Assembly: GCF_036077095.1 (NCBI RefSeq)
Contig: NZ_CP107960.1
Span: forward strand, 930,001-994,000
Length of the DNA stretch: 64,000 bases
Origin: Streptomyces sp. NBC_00376
GTDB lineage: Bacteria > Actinomycetota > Actinomycetes > Streptomycetales > Streptomycetaceae
Reading direction: 5' to 3'
Position 1 is the first letter of the stretch, and every line of letters begins with the position of its first letter. The notes under the pieces were generated by a model. The model saw only the letters and a program-made list of their open reading frames with translations. It searched no databases and was not told where the DNA came from. The translations under genes and the position numbers were made by a program. Positions 9,589 through 17,317 of the stretch are shown here, one piece after another.

Positions 9589-9921
9589 GCCGATCACCTT
9601 CTTCGGGAAGGCCAGTCGTCAACAAGTCCACTGTGTCGCTGCGTGGCGCCGATGAGAAGGGAACCATGGGCCATGTCAGGGGGCTGAACGGTCCGTGCGA
9701 TCTGTACGCGGGCGGTCGCCGACCAAATCCGCTCAAGGCGTTACGCCTCGCGTGCTTCGGCGCTCCGGAGACCGCGACACATCGGGGGTTCCGAGCGCCG
9801 TCTGTCTCAGTTCGAGCGGGGTGCGGGCCATCTTCGCGCTCACGGGTGAGCAGTGTTCTCGGAAAGACATGTCGGGAGCACTGTCGTCGGACTTTCGATC
9901 GGACAACAGCGGCACTGGGAC
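9589..9921. other. Intergenic region left of the CBS island
   Basis: No gene is visible in these 333 bases. It holds the upstream region of the SHOCT gene, with the weak operator-like site at 9681-9695, and the 3' flank of the first CBS gene. Confidence 0.5.
9681..9695 (-). promoter_or_regulatory. Weak DevR-type box upstream of SHOCT gene
   Basis: Read on the minus strand the 15-mer is CGGACCGTTCAGCCC. It matches the island consensus GGGRCCGNTCGGCCC at 13 of 15 positions. It lies about 93 bases before the SHOCT start, a spacing similar to the better copies. Confidence 0.4.
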
Positions 9922-10596
9922 TCACATGCTGGTGGGCGAACTCGGTACGTCGTCGGTCCGGAAGGCCAGGTGCTCGGTTACGGACACCACACCGTCGACG
10001 CTCCTGCAGAGCCTTTCGATGATCGGAATCAGGCTCTTGAACTCGACTGATCCGCTGAGGGCCACCTCCCCCTGCCGGACCTCGGCCGTCACCGACGAGG
10101 GAACGAGGCCCATCGTCTGCTGCAAGAGATCCCGGTTGATTTCCTCACGGATGGCATCATCGTGGCGCAGGAAGACCCGTAGTAGGTCTCTGCGGCTGAC
10201 GATGCCCAGCAGCTTGTCCGTCTCGTCCACGACGGGCAGGCGTTTCACGTCCTGCACCTCCATGAGGCGGGCGGCCTCGACCACGGTCCACTCCGGACGT
10301 GCACACACCGCGGGAGCCGACATCAGCTCCTCGGCCCTGGCCCCCTCGGCCTTGGCCCGCTCCCACGCCTCCAGATGCGGGATCGGTGTCCGGCCGGACG
10401 GGTCGGTCAGGTCGGCGGACTTGCGCAGCAGGTCGGCCTCGGACACGACACCCATGGGCCGGTCCAGTTCGTCCACCACGGGCACTGCGGTGACATCGTT
10501 CTCCGCCAGCAATTTGACGATCTCCTTGAACGGCAGGTCACGCCGTGCCCGCACGACATCTCGGGTCATGAGCTCTGCAACGGTTCGGTGATGCAT
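9922..10596 (-). CDS. CBS-pair and BON domain protein (copy 1)
   Basis: A 224-residue soluble protein. Two CBS domains come first (VAELMTRDVV to GVVSEADLLRKSAD, then AEELMSAPAV to GIVSRRDLLRVFL), joined by a longer linker than in the other copies. A C-terminal BON domain follows (VTAEVRQGEVALSGSVEF to VDGVVSVTEHL). CBS pairs usually bind adenosine nucleotides, and BON domains bind membranes or phospholipids. The nearest known analogue is Hrp1 of the M. tuberculosis DosR regulon, which has the CBS pair but no BON domain. It is transcribed away from PPK2, with a good operator-like palindrome 88 bases upstream at 10684-10698. Confidence 0.88.
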   Translation of the reverse strand: MHHRTVAELMTRDVVRARRDLPFKEIVKLLAENDVTAVPVVDELDRPMGVVSEADLLRKSADLTDPSGRTPIPHLEAWERAKAEGARAEELMSAPAVCARPEWTVVEAARLMEVQDVKRLPVVDETDKLLGIVSRRDLLRVFLRHDDAIREEINRDLLQQTMGLVPSSVTAEVRQGEVALSGSVEFKSLIPIIERLCRSVDGVVSVTEHLAFRTDDVPSSPTSM

Positions 10597-11142
10597 GTGA
10601 CTCGCCTTTCGGGGACAGAAATGGCCATGTGTCGAGCGGATCAGGAACCAGTCGCCCACGCTTGGGCCGACCGGGCGCGATTCGGGGCCGGTCGGCCCCG
10701 GGAACGGCTCGCTGAGCCCCACGGCATTGTGCTTTCCCCTTCGTGCGACGGCACGCGGTGCGCGGCAGTTCGAGTACATCGACACGGTGACGAGCGTGAC
10801 GGCCTTCGCATCGCGGACACACGCACTGCCGTGACCTTGTGTTCGGGGCAGGACGTGTCGGTGGGATGCCGCCCGTTCCGGGCGGCGAAACACACGGTCG
10901 CGGTACAGACCCTGAGATGGCGGCGGCCGTGCGCGGTCGCGAGGTCCGCGTAGTAGGCGGCCCCTCCGAGCGCGGCGGCAGCGGGGAGACCGGCCCGGGC
11001 GGCGAGCGCCGGAGCCCACGCCTCGGGGCTCGGTGCATCGGCCGGCCTCGCTCATTGAACGCGTCGTGCCGGATCTGCGCGGCGGAGCCCGTTCGGCGCT
11101 GACACTTGACTTCGGGCATGCTCTCCTCCGTAACGTCGCCCC
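10597..11142. other. Divergent control region between CBS copy 1 and PPK2
   Basis: A 546-base region without a gene. It holds the clear palindromic box at 10684-10698 on the CBS side. On the PPK2 side there is only a poor match (10982-10996, about 11 of 15). Promoters for both genes must lie here. Confidence 0.6.
10684..10698 (-). promoter_or_regulatory. DevR-type palindromic box
   Basis: GGGGCCGGTCGGCCC: arms GGGGCCG and CGGCCCC (with the next base) around GT. It lies 88 bases upstream of CBS copy 1. It fits the island consensus GGGRCCGRTCGGCCC exactly. Confidence 0.7.
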
Positions 11143-11964
11143 ATGTCTGACGAGAAGAGGCCGGGCACGCCGAGAAAGCTGCCGCGTCCGGTGTACGAGC
11201 GGGAGCTGTACCGGCTCCAGACCGAGCTGGTGAAGCTCCAGGAGTGGGTGCGCGCCGAAGGCGCACGGCTCGTCGTGGTGTTCGAGGGACGTGACGCGGC
11301 GGGCAAGGGCAGCACGATCAAGCGCGTGACCGAGCATCTCAACCCCCGGGTGGCGCGTATCGTCGCGCTGCCACGGCCCACCGAGCGCGAGCGCGGCCAG
11401 TGGTACTTCCAGCGTTACGTCGAGCACCTTCCGGCCCCGGGGGAAGTGGTCCTGCTCGACCGGAGCTGGTACAACCGCGCCGGCGTCGAGCGCGTCATGG
11501 GTTTCTGCACCATGGAGGAGCACCAGCGGTTCCTCAGGCAGTGCCCGGTCTTCGAGCGGATGCTGGTGGAGGACGGCATCCTGTTGCGCAAGTACTGGTT
11601 CTCCGTCAGTGACGCGGTACAGGAGGAACGGTTCCGGCGCAGGCTGCAGGATCCCACCCGCCGGTGGAAACTCTCGCCGATGGATCTGGAGTCGATCACC
11701 CGCTGGGAGGCCTATTCGCGGGCGAAGGACGATATGTTCGTCCACACCGACATCTCGGAGGCCCCGTGGTACGTCGTCGAGAGCGACGACAAGCGCAGGG
11801 CCAGGCTCAACATGATTTCCCACCTCCTGTCGACCGTGCCGTACGAGGCGGTCGATCCGCCGGTGATCGAACTGCCCCCGCGTCCTCCGTCCACCGGGTA
11901 CCAGCGACCGCCGAGAGACCTTCAGACGTACGTCCCCGACCACGCGTCGCGGCTCGGGAAGTAA
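11143..11964 (+). CDS. ppk2: Class I polyphosphate kinase 2
   Basis: A 273-residue cytosolic kinase that moves phosphate between polyphosphate and nucleoside di/triphosphates. The Walker A site is GRDAAGKGST (49-58), the Walker B and lid region is LLDRSWYNRAGVERVMGF, and RRLQDPTRRWKLSPMD follows, all typical of single-domain PPK2. Family members of this length usually favour GDP or ADP phosphorylation by polyphosphate. It is convergent with the USP gene (18-base gap) and divergent from CBS copy 1. Polyphosphate-driven nucleotide supply would fit energy-starved or hypoxic cells, in line with the neighbourhood. The operator match upstream is poor, so co-regulation is not shown. Confidence 0.93.
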   Translation: MSDEKRPGTPRKLPRPVYERELYRLQTELVKLQEWVRAEGARLVVVFEGRDAAGKGSTIKRVTEHLNPRVARIVALPRPTERERGQWYFQRYVEHLPAPGEVVLLDRSWYNRAGVERVMGFCTMEEHQRFLRQCPVFERMLVEDGILLRKYWFSVSDAVQEERFRRRLQDPTRRWKLSPMDLESITRWEAYSRAKDDMFVHTDISEAPWYVVESDDKRRARLNMISHLLSTVPYEAVDPPVIELPPRPPSTGYQRPPRDLQTYVPDHASRLGK

Positions 11965-11982
11965 GGTGGGAGCACAACACGA

Positions 11983-12861
11983 TCAGGCCGCGAGAGGTAC
12001 GACGGCCACCGGGCAGTCGGCGTGATGGAGCAGAACATGGGCGACTCGGCCGAGTCGCGGTCCGAGGTGGCCCTCGCGGCGCTGCGCCCCCACGACGACC
12101 AGGTCCGCCGCCGCCGAACGTTGCACCAGTACCCGGACGGCCTTTCCCTCGACCGCCGCCGAGCGCAGCCGGACCGTCGGGTTCTCGCGCACGCTCCCGG
12201 CCACCGCCTCGTCGATCAGGGTCGCCGCACGTTCCTTGCAGTAGAGGTGCGGCTCGTCGACGGTATGCGGATGGTCGGCGCTGTCGTGCGAGGAGCAGTG
12301 CCAGACATGTACGGCATCCAGTTCGCAGGCCCTCGCCCCGGCCTCGCGGAAGGCGAACCGGACCGCCGCCGATCCTTGCTCAGGATCCCCGACACCCAGG
12401 AGGATCCGCCCGTGTCCGCCTTCGATTCCGGGCCTGTCACCGCGCACGACGACAACGGGACAGGGGGCCCGCGCGGCCACGGCCAGGCTGACCGAGCCGA
12501 GCAGAAGTCCGGCGGGTCCGCCACGGCCTCGCTCCCCGGTGATCAGCGCGTCGGCGCGGTGCCCCTCCCGCAACAGCGCGATCACCGCGTCCCCGGGCGT
12601 CACCTCGGCCGAGACATCGACCTCCGGACGACGGCGGTGGACCCGCTCGGCCGCGGATCCGACAACGCGGCCGGCGAGCGCCCGCTCCGAAGAGCGGCCC
12701 AGGGTGAGTGCGAGTGCGGCGCCCTCGTACCGCTCCGGCCTGGACGCGCACACCAGCCGCAGTGGCAGCCCTCGCAGGGCTGCCTCATCGGCGGCCCAGT
12801 CGAGCGCCCTCAGACTGCTCTCCGTTCCGTCCACACCCACGACCAGGGGCAGCTTCATCAT
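11983..12861 (-). CDS. Universal stress protein, tandem USP domains (A)
   Basis: A 292-residue cytosolic protein made of two USP domains. Domain 1 opens with LVVGVDGTESSLRALDWA and ends with the ATP-site stretch GERGRGGPAGLLLGSVS followed by CPVVVVRGD. Domain 2 opens with ILLGVGDPEQGSAAVRFAF and ends CPVAVVPLAA. The layout equals Rv2623 of M. tuberculosis, an ATP-binding DosR-regulon protein that slows growth. The G-x2-G-x9-G(S/T) signature is only partly kept in domain 2, so ATP binding may rest on domain 1. The start MMKLPL has GGAAGG upstream. Two operator-like palindromes lie 76 and 97 bases upstream in the divergent region shared with the cyclic-nucleotide-binding gene. Confidence 0.9.
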   Translation of the reverse strand: MMKLPLVVGVDGTESSLRALDWAADEAALRGLPLRLVCASRPERYEGAALALTLGRSSERALAGRVVGSAAERVHRRRPEVDVSAEVTPGDAVIALLREGHRADALITGERGRGGPAGLLLGSVSLAVAARAPCPVVVVRGDRPGIEGGHGRILLGVGDPEQGSAAVRFAFREAGARACELDAVHVWHCSSHDSADHPHTVDEPHLYCKERAATLIDEAVAGSVRENPTVRLRSAAVEGKAVRVLVQRSAAADLVVVGAQRREGHLGPRLGRVAHVLLHHADCPVAVVPLAA

Positions 12862-12936
12862 CCCCGCCGCCTTCCGTTCACCTGATGGAGCGAGAGCACC
12901 TGATCTCACGGTCGCACCGGAGCAGGCAGTCGGTGA

Positions 12937-12952
12937 GGGGCCGGTCCGGCCC
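12937..12952. promoter_or_regulatory. DevR-type box variant in divergent region
   Basis: GGGGCCGGTCCGGCCC: its last 15 bases are a palindrome with a single central base. It lies next to a second box in the USP/cNMP-binding divergent region. This spacing variant is less certain than the other copies. Confidence 0.45.
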
Positions 12953-12957
12953 GGACG

Positions 12958-12972
12958 GGGAACGTTCGGCCC
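12958..12972. promoter_or_regulatory. DevR-type box in divergent region
   Basis: GGGAACGTTCGGCCC, 97 bases upstream of the USP start on the minus strand and about 150 bases upstream of the cyclic-nucleotide-binding gene. It carries the core AACGTT flanked by the GGG and GGCCC arms, with one mismatch to the consensus at position 5. Confidence 0.6.
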
Positions 12973-13046
12973 TCTTCGCGGTCCGGCCGGACCGCATCGT
13001 GCGACGCGCGGAGGCGGCGGTGGGGGGACCGGGCGGGCCGGCGGCA

Positions 13047-13061
13047 GGGGCCGGACGGCCC
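13047..13061 (+). promoter_or_regulatory. DevR-type box upstream of cNMP-binding/CBS operon
   Basis: GGGGCCGGACGGCCC followed by ATG, 60 bases before the first gene of the six-gene CBS operon. The trailing CAT/ATG after GGCCC recurs at the 18767, 23629 and (as ATA) 26028 copies. Confidence 0.65.
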
Positions 13062-13120
13062 ATGCCCGGGAACCTGCCGCCCTGCGATGCTGAAGGCGGA
13101 GACCACGGAGGAGGCCAGCG

Positions 13121-13585
13121 ATGAGCGGTTCTCCGACTCGTATCACCGCGGCCCTGCCCGCCCGGTACCGTGCCCGTCTGATGGAGATCGGGCGGGAGGT
13201 CAATTTCGCCCAGGGCGTCCGCCTCTTCGACGAAGGGGACCACGCGGACCGCTTCTGGATCCTGCGCTCGGGCACCGTCACGCTGGACATCCGCGTACCC
13301 GGCAGTGCCCCGGTGGTCATCGAAAGTCTCGGACCGGGCGAACTGGTCGGCTGGTCCTGGCTGTTCAAGCCCTGCATCTGGCACCTCGGGGCGGAGGCGA
13401 TGACACCCGTGCGTACCCATGAGTTCGACGCGGAGACCGTACTCATGGCGATGGACGCGGATCCCGCCTTCGGTTCGGCCGTAGGCCACTGGGTCGGGAC
13501 GGTCCTCGCCGACCGCTTGCAGGCCACCCGGATCCGTCTGCTCGATCTCTACGCCCCTCGTGGCACCGGCCGGTCCGTGTTATGA
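13121..13585 (+). CDS. Cyclic nucleotide-binding (Crp-like) domain protein without HTH
   Basis: A 154-residue protein consisting only of a cNMP-binding beta roll. Visible features are the early strand GVRLFDEGDHADRFWILRSG, the phosphate-binding-cassette region SLGPGELVGWSWLF, and the closing helix with VGHWVGTVLADRLQATR. The cassette lacks the canonical Arg-Ser pair of CRP, so cAMP binding is unsure; redox or another ligand is possible. No helix-turn-helix follows, so it is not a classical Crp regulator. GGAGG precedes the ATG at suitable spacing. It heads a run of five CBS-BON genes and a USP gene on the same strand, with a box 60 bases upstream. Confidence 0.85.
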   Translation: MSGSPTRITAALPARYRARLMEIGREVNFAQGVRLFDEGDHADRFWILRSGTVTLDIRVPGSAPVVIESLGPGELVGWSWLFKPCIWHLGAEAMTPVRTHEFDAETVLMAMDADPAFGSAVGHWVGTVLADRLQATRIRLLDLYAPRGTGRSVL

Positions 13586-13632
13586 GCACACCGTCGCGCC
13601 GCCGCCTGTCAGTCGCACCGGAGGAGCAACCC

Positions 13633-14256
13633 ATGGCTGCATCCCCGTACACCGTCAGCGACGTCATGACCCACACGGCCGTGGCCATCGGCCGCGATGC
13701 CTCGTACAAGGAGATCGTCGAGCTGATGCATCAATGGCGGGTCAGCGCCGTGCCGGTCCTCGAAGGCGAGGGCCGAGTCGTCGGGGTCGTCTCCGAGGCG
13801 GACCTGCTGCCGAAGGAGGAGTTCCGGCAGGACGAACCGAAGCTGCCCGGCCAGTCGGAGGAGGCGTCGAAGGCCGACGCCGTACTGGCCGAGGAGCTGA
13901 TGTCGGCTCCGGCCGTCACCGTCCACCCCGGCGCCACGCTCGGCGAGGCCGCTCGCATCATGGCGCGCAAGCGCGTGAAACGACTGCCCGTCGTGAACGA
14001 TCTCGGCATGCTGGAAGGCGTCGTGAGCCGCAGCGACCTCCTGAAGGTGTTCCTGCGCCCGGACGAGGAGATCGACGAGGAGGTCCGGTCCGCCGTGATC
14101 GCCGGGCTGTCCCCTGAGGACCGGGTGGACCTCACCGTGCTGGACGGTGTCGTCACCGTTCGAGGGCCTCTGCGGGACCGTGCACTGGTACCCCTTCTGG
14201 CCCGTGCCATTCGCGCGGTCGAAGGCGTGGTGGACGTACGCGTGGAACTCGACTGA
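13633..14256 (+). CDS. CBS-pair and BON domain protein (copy 2)
   Basis: A 207-residue protein with a CBS pair (VSDVMTHTAV to VVGVVSEADLLPKEEF; AEELMSAPAV to GVVSRSDLLKVFLRPDEE) and a C-terminal BON domain (VDLTVLDGVVTVRGPLRD to GVVDVRVELD). The start MAASPY is chosen because GGAGGAG sits six bases before this ATG. An upstream ATG overlapping the previous stop (13582) would add 17 unconserved residues. It is nearest in sequence to copy 7 at 25337, sharing the PKEEF motif after CBS1. It is the second gene of the operon. Confidence 0.88.
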   Translation: MAASPYTVSDVMTHTAVAIGRDASYKEIVELMHQWRVSAVPVLEGEGRVVGVVSEADLLPKEEFRQDEPKLPGQSEEASKADAVLAEELMSAPAVTVHPGATLGEAARIMARKRVKRLPVVNDLGMLEGVVSRSDLLKVFLRPDEEIDEEVRSAVIAGLSPEDRVDLTVLDGVVTVRGPLRDRALVPLLARAIRAVEGVVDVRVELD

Positions 14257-14351
14257 GGCCAAGACGGGACCGGACGCCTCCTTCGAGTGCTCGCTGCCGC
14301 CGGCTCCCGAGCGGGCCGGACACCCGAACCTGGTCCGCCCGGACCCCGGCA

Positions 14352-14366
14352 CGCCCCGTTCGGCCC
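14352..14366 (+). promoter_or_regulatory. Degenerate DevR-type box
   Basis: CGCCCCGTTCGGCCC: the right half GTTCGGCCC is intact and the left GGG arm is lost (12 of 15). It sits 96 bases before CBS copy 3, in the only sizeable gap (205 bases) of the CBS row. Confidence 0.35.
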
Positions 14367-14461
14367 TCCTGCTCCCCATGCGGCCCGAGGGACCGTGGTC
14401 AGTGGACAGCCGCCCGCATCGCAGCCGGGCGAATCTCTGCGAGACGGCAGGGGGTGCCGCC

Positions 14462-15136
14462 ATGAAGCACATCAGAGTAGGGGACCTGATGACCGACGAT
14501 GTCATCTCGGTCGTCCCGCTCACCCCCTTCAAGGAGGTCGCGAAGCTGCTCGCCGAGCACGACATCAGCGGACTGCCCGTGCTCGACGACGAGGACCGGG
14601 TGGTCGGTGTCGTCTCCGAGAGCGATCTGCTGGGCCGGCAGGCGGCGGGGCATTCCGATGCCGGTGCCGCGGACCTCCCCGAAGCCGAATTCACCGCTGC
14701 CGAGATCATGTCGGCGCCGGCGGTGACCGTCCACGCGGAGGAGAGCGCGCCGGAGGCCGCCCGGCTGATGACGCGCAGTGGTGTGGAGAGGCTTCCGGTC
14801 GTGGACGACGAGGAGAGGCTCGTCGGCATCGTCACGCGCCGGGACCTGCTGCGTCTCTTCCTCCGGCCCGACGCGGAGATACGACGGCGCATCATCCGGG
14901 ACGTGCTGGTGAACACCATGGGGCTCGAATCCGACGCGGTCACCATCCACGTCGTGGACGGTGTCGTCACCCTGGAGGGCCGGCTGGAGAGCCGTGGCCA
15001 GATCGCGGTCCTGACCTACCTCGCCGAACAGTTCGACGGGGTGGTCGCGGTCGTCAGCCATGTGACCGCACCCGTGGACGGCCCCGTACCCCCCTCCCTC
15101 CAGGGGACCGCGCACGGCCCGTCCGCCGAGCGGTGA
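14462..15136 (+). CDS. CBS-pair and BON domain protein (copy 3)
   Basis: A 224-residue protein. CBS1 runs from VGDLMTDDVISV to GVVSESDLLGRQ, CBS2 from AAEIMSAPAVTV to GIVTRRDLLRLFLRPD, and the BON domain from VTIHVVDGVVTLEGRLES to GVVAVVSHV, with a Pro/Gly tail of about 20 residues. The linker between the CBS motifs is acidic and alanine-rich. It follows copy 2 after 205 bases, so it may have its own promoter. It is a likely nucleotide-sensing, membrane-associated stress protein, by analogy only. Confidence 0.88.
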   Translation: MKHIRVGDLMTDDVISVVPLTPFKEVAKLLAEHDISGLPVLDDEDRVVGVVSESDLLGRQAAGHSDAGAADLPEAEFTAAEIMSAPAVTVHAEESAPEAARLMTRSGVERLPVVDDEERLVGIVTRRDLLRLFLRPDAEIRRRIIRDVLVNTMGLESDAVTIHVVDGVVTLEGRLESRGQIAVLTYLAEQFDGVVAVVSHVTAPVDGPVPPSLQGTAHGPSAER

Positions 15137-15198
15137 GGTCGCGCTACTGCCGTCGCCGCCCGTCACGGCACGCCCCTGCACGGAAGGGAGACCGGACC

Positions 15199-15891
15199 AT
15201 GATGCACCGCACTGTTGCCGAAGTCATGACCCGGGACGTGGCCACGGCCAGCCCCGAGGCATCGCTCAAGACGGTCGCCTGGAGCCTTGCGTACAACGAT
15301 GTCTCGGCCCTGCCTGTCGTGGACACCCGCCACCACCCCATCGGCATCGTCTCGGAGGCCGACCTGCTGCGCAGACAGGCCGGCCTGCCGGAAGCGGAGG
15401 GCCGTGACCAACTGCGCGGAACGGCGGCCACCGATCACCGCACCATGGACGCCCGCACCGCCGCCGATCTCATGTCCACTCCCGTGCTCACGGCCCGGCC
15501 CTCGTGGGGCATCGTCGAGACTGCGCGTTTCCTGAACGAGCAGGGCGTCAAACGCCTTCCGGTGATCGATGACACCGGCACGCTCGTGGGCATCGTCAGC
15601 CGCTCGGATCTGCTGCGCCCCATGCTCCGCCGCGACGACGCCATACACGAGGAAATCGTCGACGAGGTACTGGGCCGGACGCTCCGGCTGACTCCTGGCG
15701 GCGTGACGGTCACCGTTCAGGAAGGAGTCGTCACCCTGAGCGGCACGGTGGAGGAACGCTCGACCATTGCCACTCTTGAGCTCCTGTGTCTCTCCGTCGA
15801 CGGTGTCGTCAGTGTCGACCAGTCCCTCGCGTACGCCGTGGACGATCTGCGGCCGGATCCCGACTCCGCGCCCGCAGCCGACAGCACCTGA
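15199..15891 (+). CDS. CBS-pair and BON domain protein (copy 4)
   Basis: A 230-residue protein with AAGGGAG nine bases before the first of two adjacent ATGs (MMHRTVAEVMTRDVA). CBS1 ends GIVSEADLLRRQ, CBS2 starts TAADLMSTPVL and ends GIVSRSDLLRPML, and the BON domain covers VTVTVQEGVVTLSGTVEE to VVSVDQSLAY. In its N-terminus (MMHRTVAEVMTRDV) it is most like copy 1, suggesting that these two are close paralogues on either side of the PPK2/USP block. It is 62 bases downstream of copy 3. Confidence 0.88.
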   Translation: MMHRTVAEVMTRDVATASPEASLKTVAWSLAYNDVSALPVVDTRHHPIGIVSEADLLRRQAGLPEAEGRDQLRGTAATDHRTMDARTAADLMSTPVLTARPSWGIVETARFLNEQGVKRLPVIDDTGTLVGIVSRSDLLRPMLRRDDAIHEEIVDEVLGRTLRLTPGGVTVTVQEGVVTLSGTVEERSTIATLELLCLSVDGVVSVDQSLAYAVDDLRPDPDSAPAADST

Positions 15892-16009
15892 GCGTTCACG
15901 CCCGGGCAGCAGGGCCGAGCAGCCCCCGGCGGACCCCGGGCGGTCCTAGCGGCGTACGTCGACGATGCCGACGCTCGGAGGTACAGCGCTTCGTATTCCT
16001 GGAGGAACC

Positions 16010-16612
16010 ATGAAACATCTGCGTACCGTCGACGACGTGATGACGCACGCCGTCGTCACGGTCAACCGCGGAGCGCCGTTCAAGGACATCGTGGAGGCCA
16101 TGCGGCAATGGCGGATCAGTGCACTGCCCGTCGTGTCCGACGAGGGACGAGTCGTCGGCGTGGTCTCCGAAGCGGACCTTCTGCTCAAGGCACAGGGTGC
16201 GGACGAGTCCCGTGCCGTCACCGCCGGTCAGCTGATGACCGTCCCTGCCGTGACGGTGCCCCGGAACGCGGGTATCGCGGGGGCCGCCCGGCTGATGGCC
16301 CGCGGCCACCTCAAGCGGCTGCCGGTCGTCGACGACGACGGGCGTCTCGTGGGCGTGGTCAGCCGGGGTGATCTGCTCAAGATCTACCTCCGTCCGGACC
16401 AGGACGTCGCCCAGGAGCTACGGGACCTGATCACGACTCAGCTGCTCCCGGTGGGCTCCGCGAGCGTGTACGTCCATGTGTCCGACGGCATCGTCCGGCT
16501 GAGCGGCACCGTTCCCGACCCGTCACTCGGTGACGTGCTGGTGCGTGTCGCGCGCACGGTGCCGGGAGTCGTGGACGTCTCGGCCCGGTTCGAGTCCGAA
16601 GTTCCCGCGTGA
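16010..16612 (+). CDS. CBS-pair and BON domain protein (copy 5)
   Basis: A 200-residue protein, the shortest copy, with a short linker between its two CBS domains (VDDVMTHAVV to GVVSEADLLLKAQG; AGQLMTVPAV to GVVSRGDLLKIYLRPD) and a BON domain (VYVHVSDGIVRLSGTVPD to GVVDVSARF). GGAGG lies four bases before the ATG. It is separated from copy 4 by 118 bases and from copy 6 by only 13 bases, so copies 5 and 6 are clearly cotranscribed. Confidence 0.88.
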   Translation: MKHLRTVDDVMTHAVVTVNRGAPFKDIVEAMRQWRISALPVVSDEGRVVGVVSEADLLLKAQGADESRAVTAGQLMTVPAVTVPRNAGIAGAARLMARGHLKRLPVVDDDGRLVGVVSRGDLLKIYLRPDQDVAQELRDLITTQLLPVGSASVYVHVSDGIVRLSGTVPDPSLGDVLVRVARTVPGVVDVSARFESEVPA

Positions 16613-16625
16613 GTGGAGGGCGACG

Positions 16626-17255
16626 ATGAGGCATCGCAGCGTCTGCGATCTCATGACACCGACGGCCGTCAGCGTCCAGCGCGGCACCACGTTCAAGGAG
16701 ATCGCCCGGATACTCGACGAGTTCGGCATCACCGCCGTTCCCGTCCTGGACGGGAACGGGTGCCCCGTGGGCGTCGTTTCCGAGGCCGACCTGCTCCGCC
16801 GGCACGACACCGGGAACACCGCCGCCGATCTCATGAGTCACCCGGCGATCACCGCGGCTCCCGGGTGGAGCGTCGTCCGGGCCGCCCGTGTCATGGAGAA
16901 GCACCAGATCAAGAGACTCCCTGTCATCGACAGCGGAGGCCGGCTGATCGGGGTCCTGAGCCGCAGCGACCTCCTGCAACTCTTCCTGCGCAGGGACCAC
17001 GCCATCCAGGAGGAGATCCTCGAAGACGTCCTGACGCACACGCTGCGGCTCAGTCCCTCTTCCCTGACCGTCGAGGTCGCCGACGGTGTCGTGACCCTCA
17101 GCGGCACCGTGATCCGGCACAGCCTCGTCCCCGTCGTCCTGCGTCTGTGCCGGAGCGTCGACGGAGTCGTGGACGTGATCGACCGGCTCGACTACGAGCA
17201 GGACGACCTGTCCGACAGTGTTCGTCCGGACACCCAGCAGCAGAAGAAGGTGTGA
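16626..17255 (+). CDS. CBS-pair and BON domain protein (copy 6)
   Basis: A 209-residue protein: CBS1 (CDLMTPTAVSV to GVVSEADLLRRHD), CBS2 (AADLMSHPAIT to GVLSRSDLLQLFLRRD), BON (LTVEVADGVVTLSGTVIR to DGVVDVIDRL), then a polar tail ending QQQKKV. GGAGG precedes the ATG. It is the last of the five CBS-BON genes in a row and is followed after 62 bases by USP B. Confidence 0.88.
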   Translation: MRHRSVCDLMTPTAVSVQRGTTFKEIARILDEFGITAVPVLDGNGCPVGVVSEADLLRRHDTGNTAADLMSHPAITAAPGWSVVRAARVMEKHQIKRLPVIDSGGRLIGVLSRSDLLQLFLRRDHAIQEEILEDVLTHTLRLSPSSLTVEVADGVVTLSGTVIRHSLVPVVLRLCRSVDGVVDVIDRLDYEQDDLSDSVRPDTQQQKKV

Positions 17256-17317
17256 CGCACCGACGCCCAAACGAATTCTTCACCGAACCGAAGCAGCCCC
17301 GTCCGAGGAAGGCCGTC

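Noticed and set aside
10982..10996. Operator-like 15-mer upstream of PPK2
   Set aside because: Only 11 of 15 positions match and the left arm is broken; in DNA this rich in GC such matches are expected by chance.
11983..13527. Upstream extension of the USP A frame to about 514 codons
   Set aside because: The extension runs through the divergent control region and the cNMP-binding gene. The USP fold begins at MMKLPLVVG with a good ribosome binding site.
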